Source: Flavobacteriales bacterium (lineage in GTDB: Bacteria; Bacteroidota; Bacteroidia; Flavobacteriales_E; Vicingaceae). From it: DNA of 64,000 nucleotides. Made by a program: the position numbers and the translations under genes. The stretch covers positions 239,246 through 303,245 of the forward strand of contig JABWCF010000003.1 in the NCBI GenBank assembly GCA_013359255.1, given 5' to 3'. The notes under the pieces are model-generated. The model had not been told where the DNA came from. It saw nothing but the letters and a program-made list of their open reading frames with translations, and searched no databases. Each line of letters begins with the position of its first letter. The first letter of the stretch is position 1. Below are positions 15,983-26,384 of the stretch, in pieces.

Positions 15983-17365
15983 CTACATTATCCGTTCAAA
16001 CTTTGCGGTAAAGTGTCTTAAAAACAAAGGTTCTTCAATTATTCTTACTCCTTTTACTTTTTCTCTGTTATTCCACAAATCAGCAATTACCTCCACCACA
16101 TATTCTATATGGCTTTGGGTATAAACCCTGCGTGGAATTGCTAAACGTACCAATTCCATGGGCGAAGGAATAAGTTTTTTGTTTTCATTATATTTGCCAA
16201 ACATTACTGAGCCAATTTCTACGGCTCTTATTCCTCCTTTAAGATATAACTCACAAACTAATGCCTGCCCAGGATATTCATGAACAGGGATATTGGGATA
16301 AAAATCTTTTGCATCTAAATAAACGGCATGCCCCCCTATGGGCCAAATTAAGGGTACTCCTAATTCTTTTAATTTTTCGCCAAGATATTGGGTGCTTTTA
16401 ATTCTATATTCTAAGTAGGCGGGCTCAAATACTTCTTGCAATCCGATGGCTATAGCTTCCATATCTCGGCCAGAAAGACCTCCGTATGTGGCATAACCTT
16501 CAGTAATAATTAATTTATTTTTACATTCGGCAGCCAATATTTTATCCTTCAACACTAAAAAACCTCCCATATTTACAAGTGCATCTTTTTTTGCACTCAT
16601 AATAGCCCCATCTGTTAGAGCAAACATTTCTTGAGCTATTTCCCTGTATGTTTTTTTTTCAAAACCTTTTTCGCGATGCTTTATAAAATAAGCATTCTCA
16701 GCAATTCGGCAGCAATCGAGTATAAATAAAACACTATATTTTTTACATATTTCTTTTACTTTTTTGGCATTTTGCATACTCACAGGCTGGCCTCCTCCGC
16801 TGTTATTGGTAACGGTTAATATAACCGCACCTATATTTTCTTTTCCTTTTTCAAGAATAAGTTTTTCCAGTTTTTCAGTATCTATGTTTCCCTTAAAAGG
16901 GTGCTCAGTAGAGGGCTGCGTACCTTCAGGAATTACTATATCAATAGCTTCTGCTCCTGAATATTCTATATTTGCACGGGTAGTATCAAAATGCGTATTA
17001 CTAATAAATGTTTTTCCTTTTCCCCCTAAATATCCGTATAAAATTCGCTCTGCGGCTCTACCTTGGTGAGTAGGCAAAATATATTCAAAACCTGTTAATT
17101 CGTTTATTTCGTTCCTCATTCTGTGCCAACTGGTGGCTCCGGCATACGACTCGTCACCCCGCATCATTCCTGCCCATTGCTCAGAACTCATAGCAGAAGT
17201 TCCACTATCTGTTAAAAAATCAATCATTACATCTTTTGCCTCCAATAAAAAAGGATTATAGTATGCCTTTTTTAAATGGCTTTCTCTTTGCTCTGCAGTA
17301 GTAACCTGTATGGCTTCTACCATTTTAATTCTAAAAGGCTCTATGATGGTTTTATATGTTTGCAT
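15983..17365 (-). CDS. tnaA: Tryptophanase (tryptophan indole-lyase)
   Basis: 460-residue PLP enzyme that splits tryptophan into indole, pyruvate and ammonia. The family core is clear: AEQRESHLKKAYYNPF, LPTHQGRAAERIL, LTVTNNSGGGQPVSM, LDCCRIAENAYFI, and the PLP lysine in MSAKKDALVNMGG. It is distinguished from tyrosine phenol-lyase by GIRAVEIGS near residue 395, where phenol-lyases have an Arg for the phenol ring (MERG). The start at 17365 is chosen because the track start at 17401 adds 12 residues without family similarity. It appears to be monocistronic. No TnaC-like leader peptide was seen upstream. Confidence 0.9.
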   Translation of the reverse strand: MQTYKTIIEPFRIKMVEAIQVTTAEQRESHLKKAYYNPFLLEAKDVMIDFLTDSGTSAMSSEQWAGMMRGDESYAGATSWHRMRNEINELTGFEYILPTHQGRAAERILYGYLGGKGKTFISNTHFDTTRANIEYSGAEAIDIVIPEGTQPSTEHPFKGNIDTEKLEKLILEKGKENIGAVILTVTNNSGGGQPVSMQNAKKVKEICKKYSVLFILDCCRIAENAYFIKHREKGFEKKTYREIAQEMFALTDGAIMSAKKDALVNMGGFLVLKDKILAAECKNKLIITEGYATYGGLSGRDMEAIAIGLQEVFEPAYLEYRIKSTQYLGEKLKELGVPLIWPIGGHAVYLDAKDFYPNIPVHEYPGQALVCELYLKGGIRAVEIGSVMFGKYNENKKLIPSPMELVRLAIPRRVYTQSHIEYVVEVIADLWNNREKVKGVRIIEEPLFLRHFTAKFERIM

Positions 17366-17443
17366 TATTTCATTTTTAGAATTGCAAAAAAACACATTCA
17401 TTTTAATATAATGAACAAGATAATTTTCTGCAAAAAACGGTAA

Positions 17444-18040
17444 CTAAGAAAATAAGTTTATAAAATCGTTTTGAATAGATTGGGTTTTATCTTGTGCATA
17501 CCAAGTATGCACATTTAACACAAACTCATCGTGCCCAATTTCCGGATTCGATGTTTTTAACGCTTTAACCTTTTCTTGAATTTTTTGTGGTCTTGGCCCC
17601 CATTGAGCTACCTCATTACCCGTTTGTTTATCGTAACAAACTAGCTTTGGAACCGATCTTCCGCCATTGGTTAAATATGAATCCATAAACTCGGGATTTT
17701 CGTCTCGTATTACCATTTTCAATTCAATGAAAGGGTTTACTTCCGAAATTTTTGCCACTACCGGTACTATTTGGGCACAGTCTCCACACCAGCCTTCTAC
17801 AATAAGATACCACACCTGAGGATTTTTTATTGATTTTATGGTTTGGGTTAGCTCTTCACTCAAAACAGTAGTTTTATATATTCTATCGAATCGCTGAATA
17901 TTAATTTTGGTTGCTTCCAGCTTGGTTTCACTTTGTTCTGAGCCTGTAACTTGTTTTTGGTCGAATAACTTTTTTACTTGTTGAATAAATTCATTGTAGG
18001 AATATGCGTTTCCCCTAATTTTTACATCATTAAGATTCAT
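17444..18040 (-). CDS. Thioredoxin-fold protein with WCGDC site
   Basis: 198 residues with a thioredoxin-like core at ~90-170. LIVEGWCGDCAQIVPVVAKI is the active-site helix and GGRSVPKLV carries the cis-proline. The ~80 residues before it and the tail after it are specific to a Bacteroidota family usually annotated simply as thioredoxin family. No signal peptide is visible, so it should be cytoplasmic. A TAATTTTG -7 element on the minus strand (18055-18062) lies 15 bases before the start, so it has its own promoter and is not simply the last gene of the act operon. Confidence 0.8.
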   Translation of the reverse strand: MNLNDVKIRGNAYSYNEFIQQVKKLFDQKQVTGSEQSETKLEATKINIQRFDRIYKTTVLSEELTQTIKSIKNPQVWYLIVEGWCGDCAQIVPVVAKISEVNPFIELKMVIRDENPEFMDSYLTNGGRSVPKLVCYDKQTGNEVAQWGPRPQKIQEKVKALKTSNPEIGHDEFVLNVHTWYAQDKTQSIQNDFINLFS

Positions 18041-18054
18041 AGTGTTTTTTTATA

Positions 18055-18062
18055 CAAAATTA
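18055..18062 (-). promoter_or_regulatory. -7 element (TAATTTTG on minus strand) for the WCGDC protein
   Basis: The plus strand reads CAAAATTA, the complement of TAATTTTG, ending 15 bases before the start codon at 18040. It separates this gene from actF. Confidence 0.5.
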
Positions 18063-18128
18063 AACGCAAACAAAAATTTTCAGTGCAACCATTGTTACAC
18101 ATGTACAAAAATAAAATACTTAGTAGGC

Positions 18129-19307
18129 TTAGCTGTGGTGGTGTACCGATTCTTCGATATAAGGATGATTTTTTATTTCGAGTGAAACCTTAGACATATT
18201 GTTAAACACAACGAAAAGAAATGCTCCTGCAAAAAAGAAGAAAGAACCAATTTCATGAATACCCACTGAAGCCTCGTTACCCATTATTCCTGGCATAACC
18301 AATAAGTACAAATCAACCCAGTGACCTACTAATAAAATAGCCCCCAAAATCATTAAGATTTTTGCATTTTGTTTGGCAGCCCTTGTCATTAAAATTAGTA
18401 CAGGCATTACAAAGTTAATAGCCAACATAATTAATAATGGTGTTTTAAAGTTTTGAAACCGTTCCTGATAATAGGTAATTTCTTCAGGAATATTGGCATA
18501 CCAATAAAGTAAGAATTGAGATACCCATAAGTAAGTCCAAAAAATACTGAATGCAAAAACAAATTTTCCTAAATCATGTATATGACTATCATTTACACTT
18601 GGCAAAGCTCCTTTGCTTTTTAAATACAATACAGTTAGTGTAATTACCACTAATGAACTAACAAACATTCCCGAAAATATATACCATCCAAAAAGAGTAC
18701 TGAACCAATGTGTATCAATAGACATAAGCCAATCCCAAGAGGAAGCCGAAGAAGTAACAGCAAAGAAAATAATAAAAATAGCAGATAATCTGAAATTTTT
18801 CTTGTAAAGAGTGTTGTCTCCAAGAGGTGCAAAATCAGCCGCTATAGAGTTTTTTCTAATTAAATAAAACAAACCCAACCAACCGGCCATATACACTACC
18901 ATTCTAATAATAAAAAAAGGAAGATTTAGGAAAGCTTGTTTCCCTGCAATAATAGGGTCATAATGCTCCGAATTAGGGTCGTACAAATCGTGATGACTCC
19001 AATGGTATATAGAATGCATACCCCCTAAAATAATAATAGCCATGAGAACAAGTGCCACAGGCAAATAGGTTCCTATTGCTTCGGGTACTCGTTGTATAAC
19101 AATAGACCAACCCGAATTTGAAACATATTGTACCGCTACAAAAAATGCAGCAGCTAAAGCAATTGCAAAAAAGAAGAAATTATTAAACAATAGCGAAGCC
19201 CATTCTCTTTGCACATCAGTAACAAATCCAATAATAATAGAAACTATTCCTATGGCCGCAAGAATGATTGATATGGTCTTTATTTTTTTTAAATCTATAG
19301 TATTCAT
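18129..19307 (-). CDS. actF: Alternative complex III membrane subunit ActF
   Basis: 392 residues with about ten hydrophobic segments, matching the quinol:cytochrome c oxidoreductase membrane subunit ActF, a relative of NrfD/ActC. Typical stretches are SNSGWSIVIQRVPEAIGTYLPVALV, SSASSWDWLMSIDTHWFSTLFGWYIFSG and HDLGKFVFAFSIFWTYLWVSQFLLYWYANIPEE. It ends in the act operon position where caa3 oxidase genes usually follow in Bacteroidota. Here a separate thioredoxin-fold gene follows instead. It lies 17 bases after actE. Confidence 0.92.
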   Translation of the reverse strand: MNTIDLKKIKTISIILAAIGIVSIIIGFVTDVQREWASLLFNNFFFFAIALAAAFFVAVQYVSNSGWSIVIQRVPEAIGTYLPVALVLMAIIILGGMHSIYHWSHHDLYDPNSEHYDPIIAGKQAFLNLPFFIIRMVVYMAGWLGLFYLIRKNSIAADFAPLGDNTLYKKNFRLSAIFIIFFAVTSSASSWDWLMSIDTHWFSTLFGWYIFSGMFVSSLVVITLTVLYLKSKGALPSVNDSHIHDLGKFVFAFSIFWTYLWVSQFLLYWYANIPEEITYYQERFQNFKTPLLIMLAINFVMPVLILMTRAAKQNAKILMILGAILLVGHWVDLYLLVMPGIMGNEASVGIHEIGSFFFFAGAFLFVVFNNMSKVSLEIKNHPYIEESVHHHS

Positions 19308-19324
19308 AAAATCTATAATTTTTC

Positions 19325-19891
19325 CTATTTACCCTGTAATTTATTTAAGTGATGAATTATCTTCCATCTTTCTTCCGGACTCAGGATTAAACCATGAGGC
19401 CCCATTAAATTTTTTCCGTAAGTGATGCTGTGATACATTTTGCCATCGGACAATTCCTTTAGTTGATTTGAAAATGAAGGGGGAGGGGGGAATTTTCCAA
19501 GATCCACAATGGTTCCGTTGCCTTCTCCTTTTTCTCCGTGGCAATGAGAACAGAAATCATTGTACAACACTTTCCCTTCTTCTAAAACTATTTCTGATTT
19601 TTCAATTGGATTTTTCAACTCGGCACCTGCTGCCTCATATCCTTCAATGGTATTCGGATATAAATATACCTCATGATTCTGAGCAACAGTACCTTTTACA
19701 GGCTGCATATTTACCTGCCCGTTTTTAAAATTTTCGTTATAAGAATTTACTTCGTACGAAGGTGAACGATACATATCGGGCATAAATTCATACCCAGGAT
19801 GCCTTGGATCGTTGTTGCATGATGATAATGCCGCAAGAAGCAATGCCAACGAGGCTGTTTTTGTAATGGTTAATTGAAAATGTGTTTGCAT
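19325..19891 (-). CDS. actE: ACIII monoheme cytochrome c lipoprotein ActE
   Basis: 188-residue lipoprotein with acylation at Cys25 in AALSSC. One heme c site, CSHCH, lies near residue 114, and an axial Met follows later in YGKNLMGPHG. DPRHPGYEFMPDMYRSPSYEVN is the typical ActE N-terminal part. It is anchored to the periplasmic face of the ACIII complex and passes electrons to a soluble or oxidase-bound acceptor. It lies 6 bases after actD and 17 before actF. Confidence 0.92.
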   Translation of the reverse strand: MQTHFQLTITKTASLALLLAALSSCNNDPRHPGYEFMPDMYRSPSYEVNSYNENFKNGQVNMQPVKGTVAQNHEVYLYPNTIEGYEAAGAELKNPIEKSEIVLEEGKVLYNDFCSHCHGEKGEGNGTIVDLGKFPPPPSFSNQLKELSDGKMYHSITYGKNLMGPHGLILSPEERWKIIHHLNKLQGK

Positions 19892-19897
19892 ATTTCT

Positions 19898-20422
19898 TTA
19901 ATCTCTTTCTAATGTTTTTACTTCAATTGCTTTAGTGCTTAAAAGAATTTGATTTACTTCTTCAGCATTCGCATTGTTATCATCTAATTCAATGGCAAAT
20001 AAATGGCTGGTGGTTTCGGGAATTGGATTTGACTCTTTTGCCCCCGGAAACAAACCGCATACTATTAAAAAAGAAAGAACCATACCATGTGCTGCACAAA
20101 AAATGGTAAGTTCGAACAATACCGGAATGAAGCTGGTAAAGTTGTCGGCAAAGGTAAAGTTGGGTTTACCACCAATGTTTATGGGCCAATCTTGAATAAG
20201 CATGTACCATGTCATTAACATGCCTAATGACAAACCGGTTAAACCATATATAAAAGAGGCTGTAGATAAGCGGGTGTGTTTATACCCCAATGCATGCTCT
20301 AAACCATGAACAGGAAATGGAGTATAAACTTCTTTTATATTCCAATTTTTACTTTTAAGTTGCTTTACGGCACTTAAAAGTATTTCCTCATCATCATATA
20401 TTCCGTAATGTACTCGTTTCAT
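19898..20422 (-). CDS. actD: ACIII membrane subunit ActD (DUF3341)
   Basis: 174 residues with two transmembrane helices (TASFIYGLTGLSLGMLMTWYML and LTIFCAAHGMVLSFLIVCGLF) and the DUF3341 start VHYGIYDDEEILLSAVKQLKSKNWNIKEVYTPFPVHGLEHALG. It is a structural subunit of alternative complex III. The gene is separated from actC by 2 bases and from actE by 6, well inside the operon. Confidence 0.92.
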   Translation of the reverse strand: MKRVHYGIYDDEEILLSAVKQLKSKNWNIKEVYTPFPVHGLEHALGYKHTRLSTASFIYGLTGLSLGMLMTWYMLIQDWPINIGGKPNFTFADNFTSFIPVLFELTIFCAAHGMVLSFLIVCGLFPGAKESNPIPETTSHLFAIELDDNNANAEEVNQILLSTKAIEVKTLERD

Positions 20423-20424
20423 AA

Positions 20425-21798
20425 TTAGTGGTTACTTTTATGGTGATCAGCCGATGATTTTACAATTGTTTTTAATTCGCTTTGTGCTATTACAGGGAAA
20501 AACCTCGCAAATAACAAGAAGCAAGTAAAGAATAATCCTATGGAACCCACATAAATTCCTATATCTACAAAAGTGGGGTGAAACATAGACCAGTTTGCGG
20601 GAAGATAATCTCGGTGAATGGATGTTACAATAATCACAAACCTTTCAAACCACATACCGATGTTTACGAAAATAGAAATAATAAATGTGGCCGTTAAATT
20701 CGTTCTAATGGCTCTAAACCAAAACAACTGCGGAGTCACCACATTACAAGTCATCATAGACCAATAGGCCCACCAATAAGGTCCTGTTGCACGGTTAATG
20801 AATGCATACTGCTCGTACTCTACTCCTGAATACCAACTGATAAAAAGTTCTGTTAAATAAGCTACACCCACTATTGAACCGGTAACAATTATGATAATGT
20901 TCATGTACTCTATATGCTTGATGGTGATATAGCTTTCTAAACTCATTACCTTACGCATGATTATAAGCAGTGTAAGCACCATAGCAAAACCTGAGAATAT
21001 GGCACCCGCAACGAAATATGGAGGGAAAATGGTAGTATGCCAACCGGGTATCACGGAAGTAGCAAAGTCCATACTTACAATAGTGTGTACAGAAAGTACA
21101 AGCGGTGTTGCTAAACCTGCCAACACTAAAGAAACCTCTTCGAAACGAGCCCAGTCTTTTGCCTTTCCGCTCCAACCAAAACTTAACGCTCTGTATATTT
21201 TTTTTCGCATAGGAGTAATCGCCCTATCGCGAATAGTAGCAAAATCAGGTATTAGTCCCACATACCAAAAAACAAGAGAAACGGTAAAGTAGGTTGATAT
21301 GGCAAACACATCCCATAATAAAGGGGAGTTAAAGTTTACCCATAATGAACCGAACTGGTTTGGTAAGGGAAATACCCATAAAAACAACCAAGGCCTTCCC
21401 ATATGTATAATAGGGAACATGGCTGCACAAATTACTGCAAAAATGGTCATTGCTTCTGCCGATCGGTTTATGGATAAACGCCATTTTTGACGGAATAAAA
21501 GTAATATGGCTGAAATAAGTGTGCCTGCGTGACCTATACCCACCCACCAAACAAAGTTTGTAATATCCCAAGCCCAATCTACGGTTCTGTTTAAGCCCCA
21601 AGTTCCTATTCCTCTGCCAATAGTATAACTTACACATCCTATGTACCAAAGTAATCCTAAAAAGGATATAGTAAATGCGATGTACCAGTATTTATTGGGC
21701 TTTCCTTCTACCCCTTTGCATACATCATCTGTAATTTGTTTGTAATCCTTTCTTCCAATAATTAATGGTTCCCTGTATGAAGACTCTTGAATATGCAT
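20425..21798 (-). CDS. actC: ACIII quinol-binding membrane subunit ActC (NrfD-like)
   Basis: 457 residues with about ten transmembrane helices, NrfD/PsrC family. Recognisable stretches are [67 protein letters not shown] and [30 protein letters not shown]. ActC is the main menaquinol-oxidising subunit of ACIII. It lies 28 bases after actB and 2 bases before actD. Length and motifs look complete. Confidence 0.94.
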   Translation of the reverse strand: MHIQESSYREPLIIGRKDYKQITDDVCKGVEGKPNKYWYIAFTISFLGLLWYIGCVSYTIGRGIGTWGLNRTVDWAWDITNFVWWVGIGHAGTLISAILLLFRQKWRLSINRSAEAMTIFAVICAAMFPIIHMGRPWLFLWVFPLPNQFGSLWVNFNSPLLWDVFAISTYFTVSLVFWYVGLIPDFATIRDRAITPMRKKIYRALSFGWSGKAKDWARFEEVSLVLAGLATPLVLSVHTIVSMDFATSVIPGWHTTIFPPYFVAGAIFSGFAMVLTLLIIMRKVMSLESYITIKHIEYMNIIIIVTGSIVGVAYLTELFISWYSGVEYEQYAFINRATGPYWWAYWSMMTCNVVTPQLFWFRAIRTNLTATFIISIFVNIGMWFERFVIIVTSIHRDYLPANWSMFHPTFVDIGIYVGSIGLFFTCFLLFARFFPVIAQSELKTIVKSSADHHKSNH

Positions 21799-21826
21799 GA
21801 TTTATAAGGTTTCCTTTTAGTTATTA

Positions 21827-24800
21827 TTATGCTTTATGTTGTTTGTTTCTAACTTTCGTTTGATAGAATACGTTTGGTCTTATGCCTACTTCTTCTAAAA
21901 GTAAATAACTTCGTTCATCATCCTTTCGTTTTCTTACTTCTGTGTTCGGATTATTTACGTCACCAAAAACAATAGCATTTGTGGGGCAAGACTGAGAACA
22001 TGCCGTTTGAATTTCTCCATCGTTTAATTCTCTGTTTTCGAGTTTCGCATTTAATTTTCCCTCTTGAATGCGTTGTACACACATGCTGCATTTCTCAATT
22101 ACCCCTCTAGAGCGTACTACTACATCAGGATTTAATACCATTCTAGATAAATCGTCCATTGATGGATTAAATCCAACAAATTTTTCGTCTTTAAAATAAT
22201 TAAACCAGTTAAATCTTCTAACCTTGTAAGGGCAGTTGTTTGCGCAGTACCTTGTGCCTACACAACGATTATATGTCATTTGATTTAATCCCTCTGTACT
22301 ATGGCTGGTTGCAATAACCGGACAAACTGTTTCACAAGGGGCGTTATTACAGTGTTGACACATTACCGGCTGAAAAACTACTTCCGGATTTTCTGAAGCT
22401 ATTTCCATCTCACTTAAATTTCCTTCTTCTGCATCGCTAGAATAGTAACGATCTATTCTCATCCAAAACATATCCCGGGTTCTGCGTATTTCATCTTTTC
22501 CTACCACAGGCACATTATTTTCGGCATGGCAACTGATAGCACATGCTCCACAACCAATACATGCATTTAAATCAATTGATAAATTCCACAAGTGTCCAAG
22601 ACTTTCATAGCCCTGCCATAAACTTATTTTATCTACTTCTATCTTTTCTGTTTCTCTTCCTTTTTTTACGGTAACTGTGGCTTTCTCATTTCCCGCAGAA
22701 GGATCATTCACATAGTCGTGCAATGTGGTCTCTTTAACAATAGCTCTTCCCATCATGGTGTGATGGGTTTGTGTACTGGCAATTTGATATTTACCAACAC
22801 TTGAAGAAATGTTTACATTTTGAAGATTGTATTGTATTGTTCCGTTTTCGTAAACGGTAAGAGGAAACACATTAGCACCTAAATGATCGGCTGTTTTTCC
22901 TGCGTTTTTTCTTCCGTAACCTATTGCTATACCTATAGTATTCAATTTTTGACCCGGCTGAGCAACTACAGGCAATTCGATAGTTTCTCCGTTTACAGTT
23001 ACTTTTACCAAATCTGCCATTTGCTGTTCACCTTGTAAGACATTTAAGCCTAAACTTTTCATTTGTTGTGGTGACATGGTAACGTAATTATCCCAAGTTA
23101 CTTTAGATATCGGGTCGGGTAATTCCTGCAACCAAGGGTTATTGGCATGTTGACCGTTTCCAATAGATACTTTCTCGTACAACACTAAATCAAAATTTTC
23201 TTTATTTGCAGCATTGGCAAGGTCAATCAAAGAATCGTTAATAGAAAAAGGCACTTGTTCAACTCCAGTTGTTACTTGTGCTTGAGGTAATATATCATTA
23301 ACGGGCTCTGGTGCTGATAAATAAAAAACACCTTGCTGAAGAGAATTTACCCAAAAAGAATCGAATAAGGTGTATTCTGTTTGCTTAGTGAAAATGTTTT
23401 CCTGCCAATATCTGCGAATGTAATCATAATATGAAATTTCACTTCCTACCCATTTCAATAGGCTATCTTGAGCCTGACGTGTATTGAATAAGGGGTTGAT
23501 TACAGGTTGTGTTATGGCAAAATGGCCTGCTTTAGGTAAAGCATCATTCCATGATTCGAAAGGATGACTATCAGGACATACCACATCACAAAGTATGGCT
23601 GTTTCATCTAATCTATCGGCAAAAGAAATTTTATAATCTACATTCTTTAGATTATTCTCAAAATCAAAAGATTTTGGAAGAGTGTATGCCGGATTTGTAT
23701 TGTAAAAAAGAGCCACTCCTACATTTCCTGATTTCATTTCATCGATTAAAGAGGCGATATCGCTATCTTTTCCTTTTTTAAGATGTAAAGGAGTGCTGAG
23801 GTCTATTGTATTATTATAGTTTCCAAGCAATTTGTTTATTTCATTGCAAACTAACTGCATGTGTATATCATTGATTCCACAAACAATTAGTGATTTTCCT
23901 TTTGCTGAAATTAAGGCAGAGGCCATTTCTTTTATTTGCGCATCAAATTCTGTTTCTTTCACAGATACTCCTGAAACTCCATTTGCTTGTGCAATTGAAT
24001 TATATAAAGAAACTAAAGCAATTTTTAAATCGGTTGGTTTGAGAGAGAACCGCTTGTCAGCATTACTTCCTGTTAAAGATAAATTCGTTTCTAATTGTAC
24101 ATGTAATGACAAATCCTTTCTTTCTGAAACCTTACGAGCTTGTGCATATTGTGAGGCGTATTCGGTAGAAGAAAGCCAATTACCCAAAAAATCAGCAGCG
24201 AAACTAACTATTACATTTGCTTTGCTGAAATCGTATGACGGAATCACTCTATTTCCAAAAGTTCTTTCATTGGCATCTGCAATAGCCGAGTAAGAAATTG
24301 CATCGTAGGTAATATGTTTAGTGGTGGGATACTTGGTTGCAAAATCATTAATTGCCTTGTTAGTTGCAGGACTAACAACTGTAGATGAAATAATAGCTAT
24401 CTTTTTTCCTGCATTTGCAGCTGCATTTAGTTTTTGTATTACTGTGTTGTCTATAGAATCCCAATCGTAATCTTTTTTATTTGCCATAGGGCCTTTGATT
24501 CTTGCGGAGTCATATAGTGACAAAACTGAAGCATGAACTCTCGCATTCACTCCACCTTTAGTCAATTTTGATTTTTTATTTCCTTCGATTTTAATAGGTC
24601 TTCCTTCTCTTGTTTTAATAAGTACATCACAATAATCATGACCATCATAATACGCAGATGCATACCAGTTCGCTTTGCCCGGAGTAATTTCCTCTGGTTT
24701 AATTAAATAAGGCACAGACTTTACTATAGGGGCTTCACACGCAGCCAAAGTAGCAGCAGCCGTAGTAAATCCAAGAAATTTAAGAAAATCTCTTCTAGAC

Positions 24801-24943
24801 GCTGCGTTATCCTTTGCCGCATCTGTATTTAAAAATTCATCAATGGGTAGTTCCTGAGCAAACTCGTTTTCTTGTTGAATTAAAAACTCAGGTGTTTTTT
24901 CTACCTGTTCAATGCCTTTCCAGTATTTTTTCTGATTTGCCAT
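21827..24943 (-). CDS. actB: ACIII iron-sulfur subunit ActB (molybdopterin-oxidoreductase-like)
   Basis: 1038-residue periplasmic subunit. The N terminus has the Tat-variant signature of this family (SRRDFLKFLGFTTAAATLAAC). A molybdopterin-oxidoreductase-like domain follows, which in this family has no cofactor. The C-terminal ~230 residues are a ferredoxin-like module with four cysteine groups (CIGCGACAISC, CQHCNNAPCETVC, CVGTRYCANNCPY, CSMC...CSQSCP). It relays electrons from ActC to the hemes of ActA. It lies between actA (22 bases) and actC (28 bases). Several antisense ORFs inside it (for example 23832-24293) are shadows. Confidence 0.95.
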   Translation of the reverse strand: MANQKKYWKGIEQVEKTPEFLIQQENEFAQELPIDEFLNTDAAKDNAASRRDFLKFLGFTTAAATLAACEAPIVKSVPYLIKPEEITPGKANWYASAYYDGHDYCDVLIKTREGRPIKIEGNKKSKLTKGGVNARVHASVLSLYDSARIKGPMANKKDYDWDSIDNTVIQKLNAAANAGKKIAIISSTVVSPATNKAINDFATKYPTTKHITYDAISYSAIADANERTFGNRVIPSYDFSKANVIVSFAADFLGNWLSSTEYASQYAQARKVSERKDLSLHVQLETNLSLTGSNADKRFSLKPTDLKIALVSLYNSIAQANGVSGVSVKETEFDAQIKEMASALISAKGKSLIVCGINDIHMQLVCNEINKLLGNYNNTIDLSTPLHLKKGKDSDIASLIDEMKSGNVGVALFYNTNPAYTLPKSFDFENNLKNVDYKISFADRLDETAILCDVVCPDSHPFESWNDALPKAGHFAITQPVINPLFNTRQAQDSLLKWVGSEISYYDYIRRYWQENIFTKQTEYTLFDSFWVNSLQQGVFYLSAPEPVNDILPQAQVTTGVEQVPFSINDSLIDLANAANKENFDLVLYEKVSIGNGQHANNPWLQELPDPISKVTWDNYVTMSPQQMKSLGLNVLQGEQQMADLVKVTVNGETIELPVVAQPGQKLNTIGIAIGYGRKNAGKTADHLGANVFPLTVYENGTIQYNLQNVNISSSVGKYQIASTQTHHTMMGRAIVKETTLHDYVNDPSAGNEKATVTVKKGRETEKIEVDKISLWQGYESLGHLWNLSIDLNACIGCGACAISCHAENNVPVVGKDEIRRTRDMFWMRIDRYYSSDAEEGNLSEMEIASENPEVVFQPVMCQHCNNAPCETVCPVIATSHSTEGLNQMTYNRCVGTRYCANNCPYKVRRFNWFNYFKDEKFVGFNPSMDDLSRMVLNPDVVVRSRGVIEKCSMCVQRIQEGKLNAKLENRELNDGEIQTACSQSCPTNAIVFGDVNNPNTEVRKRKDDERSYLLLEEVGIRPNVFYQTKVRNKQHKA

Positions 24944-24965
24944 ATCAACTTTTATCTAAGTAATT

Positions 24966-26210
24966 TTAGTAATGACATTTTGAACAATCTAAACCACCCA
25001 TTTTATCGACAGTTATAGGTTGTCCCTTGTATTTATTTCTAAGTTTATCGTGTAATTTCGTGTAATAACTGTTTCCTTCCATTTTCACTTCAGTAGTTCG
25101 ATGACACTCTACACACCAACCCATAGTTAAAGGAGAGAATTGTTTTGCCTCATCCATTTCTTGAATGGGTCCATGGCATGTTTGACATTCAACCTTTCCG
25201 ACCGATACATGTTGAGCATGGTTAAAATAGGCATGATCGGGAAGATTATGCACTCTAACCCACTCTATGGGTTGCGGGTTGTTTCCATAAGTTTGTGTTT
25301 CTGTATTGTAGTCAAGAGCCTTGTATATTTTTGCTATCTCAACTGTTCCGGTCAATGGTCCTTCTGAAACGTACTTATGACAGTTCATACATGTACTTGC
25401 TGGTGGTATACCTGCTACTTTGCCGTTTCTGGCACCTGTATGGCAATAGTTGCAACTGATTTTATTTTGAGCAACGTGTACTTTATGAGAGAATTTTATT
25501 GGTTGAACAGGCTGATATCCTTGTGCAACCCCAATATTAAACAGGGTGTCCCATAAACCTTTTAGACCAAACAGAGCTAAAACAATAAATAGAACTGCAA
25601 AGATTTTTTTATTGTTCGCTAAAATACCTCTAGAAGCAGCAACTCCTCCGGTTTGATGTTGTACAATTTTGTTTGCATTCGCTCTAACAATGAGAGCCAA
25701 TACTAACATCATTCCTACCACCACTAAAATTATAATTGATGTTAAATTCATGCTACCGGTAGTTTCTGGGGCTGGCTCATTTACTGCTGCAGTTACAGTA
25801 GCTGAAGCATTTCCTGTCTCTGCTTGTGCAGTTTTTTGATCAGGAGATTTAACGTAAGAAAAAATGGCTTTTATTTCATCATCTGAAAGAGCAAATGGAG
25901 GCATTGGGATTTTATTGAATTCTTCAAAAATTGCTTTCGCATCAGCATCCCCACTGGAAATAAGTTCTGCAGAATTTTTAGTCCATTTCAGTAGCCACTC
26001 TTCGGACCTCTTTTCTGATATTCCCTTTAATCCGGGGCCCACCATCTTCTTATCAGTTAGAGCATGGCAACTTGCACAATTTTGTTTGAAAAGTTTTTCG
26101 CCTTCTTGCGAAAATGTAACTGCGGAAATTAAACATAAAGCCAAGAATAAGGCAGGCTTAACTACATTTATTTTACCGTGCGATAGAAAACATTTAACTA
26201 ACTCCTTCAT
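24966..26210 (-). CDS. actA: ACIII multiheme cytochrome c ActA with extra N-terminal monoheme domain
   Basis: About 414 residues with six CxxCH sites. One (CASCH) is in an N-terminal class I cytochrome domain, followed by a linker and a transmembrane helix (SIIILVVVGMMLVLALIV), then a second membrane segment (FAVLFIVLALFGLKGLW). Five sites (CNYCH, CMNCH, CQTCH, CVECH, CSKCH) form the typical pentaheme ActA part. The N-terminal domain closely matches that of the nar cytochrome at 33187 (shared LKG, KRSEEWL, SGDADAKAIF). The start at 26210 puts the signal peptide (ALFLALCLISAVTFS) nearer the N terminus; 26246 is the alternative. It is first in the act operon and encodes the heme subunit linking to cytochrome c. 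Confidence 0.9.
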   Translation of the reverse strand: MKELVKCFLSHGKINVVKPALFLALCLISAVTFSQEGEKLFKQNCASCHALTDKKMVGPGLKGISEKRSEEWLLKWTKNSAELISSGDADAKAIFEEFNKIPMPPFALSDDEIKAIFSYVKSPDQKTAQAETGNASATVTAAVNEPAPETTGSMNLTSIIILVVVGMMLVLALIVRANANKIVQHQTGGVAASRGILANNKKIFAVLFIVLALFGLKGLWDTLFNIGVAQGYQPVQPIKFSHKVHVAQNKISCNYCHTGARNGKVAGIPPASTCMNCHKYVSEGPLTGTVEIAKIYKALDYNTETQTYGNNPQPIEWVRVHNLPDHAYFNHAQHVSVGKVECQTCHGPIQEMDEAKQFSPLTMGWCVECHRTTEVKMEGNSYYTKLHDKLRNKYKGQPITVDKMGGLDCSKCHY

Positions 26211-26384
26211 GTAATTGTTATCTTTTTTATTTTTATCGAGTATCATTATTTTAATTTAAAAACCAATGCAACTTATTATTCAAACTATCATCTCACGAAT
26301 TTAAGATTTTTTAACTATATTTAAGAGCCTGAAAACGCGGCAATTACACTAAAAAGTATATTTTTTTCACCGAAATTAACGCGT

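Noticed and set aside
15983-17365. Tyrosine phenol-lyase instead of tryptophanase
   Set aside because: The C-terminal motif GIRAVEIGS fits tryptophanase; phenol-lyases carry an Arg in the matching segment.
23832-24293. 153-codon plus-strand ORF inside actB
   Set aside because: It is a shadow of the conserved actB frame on the other strand.
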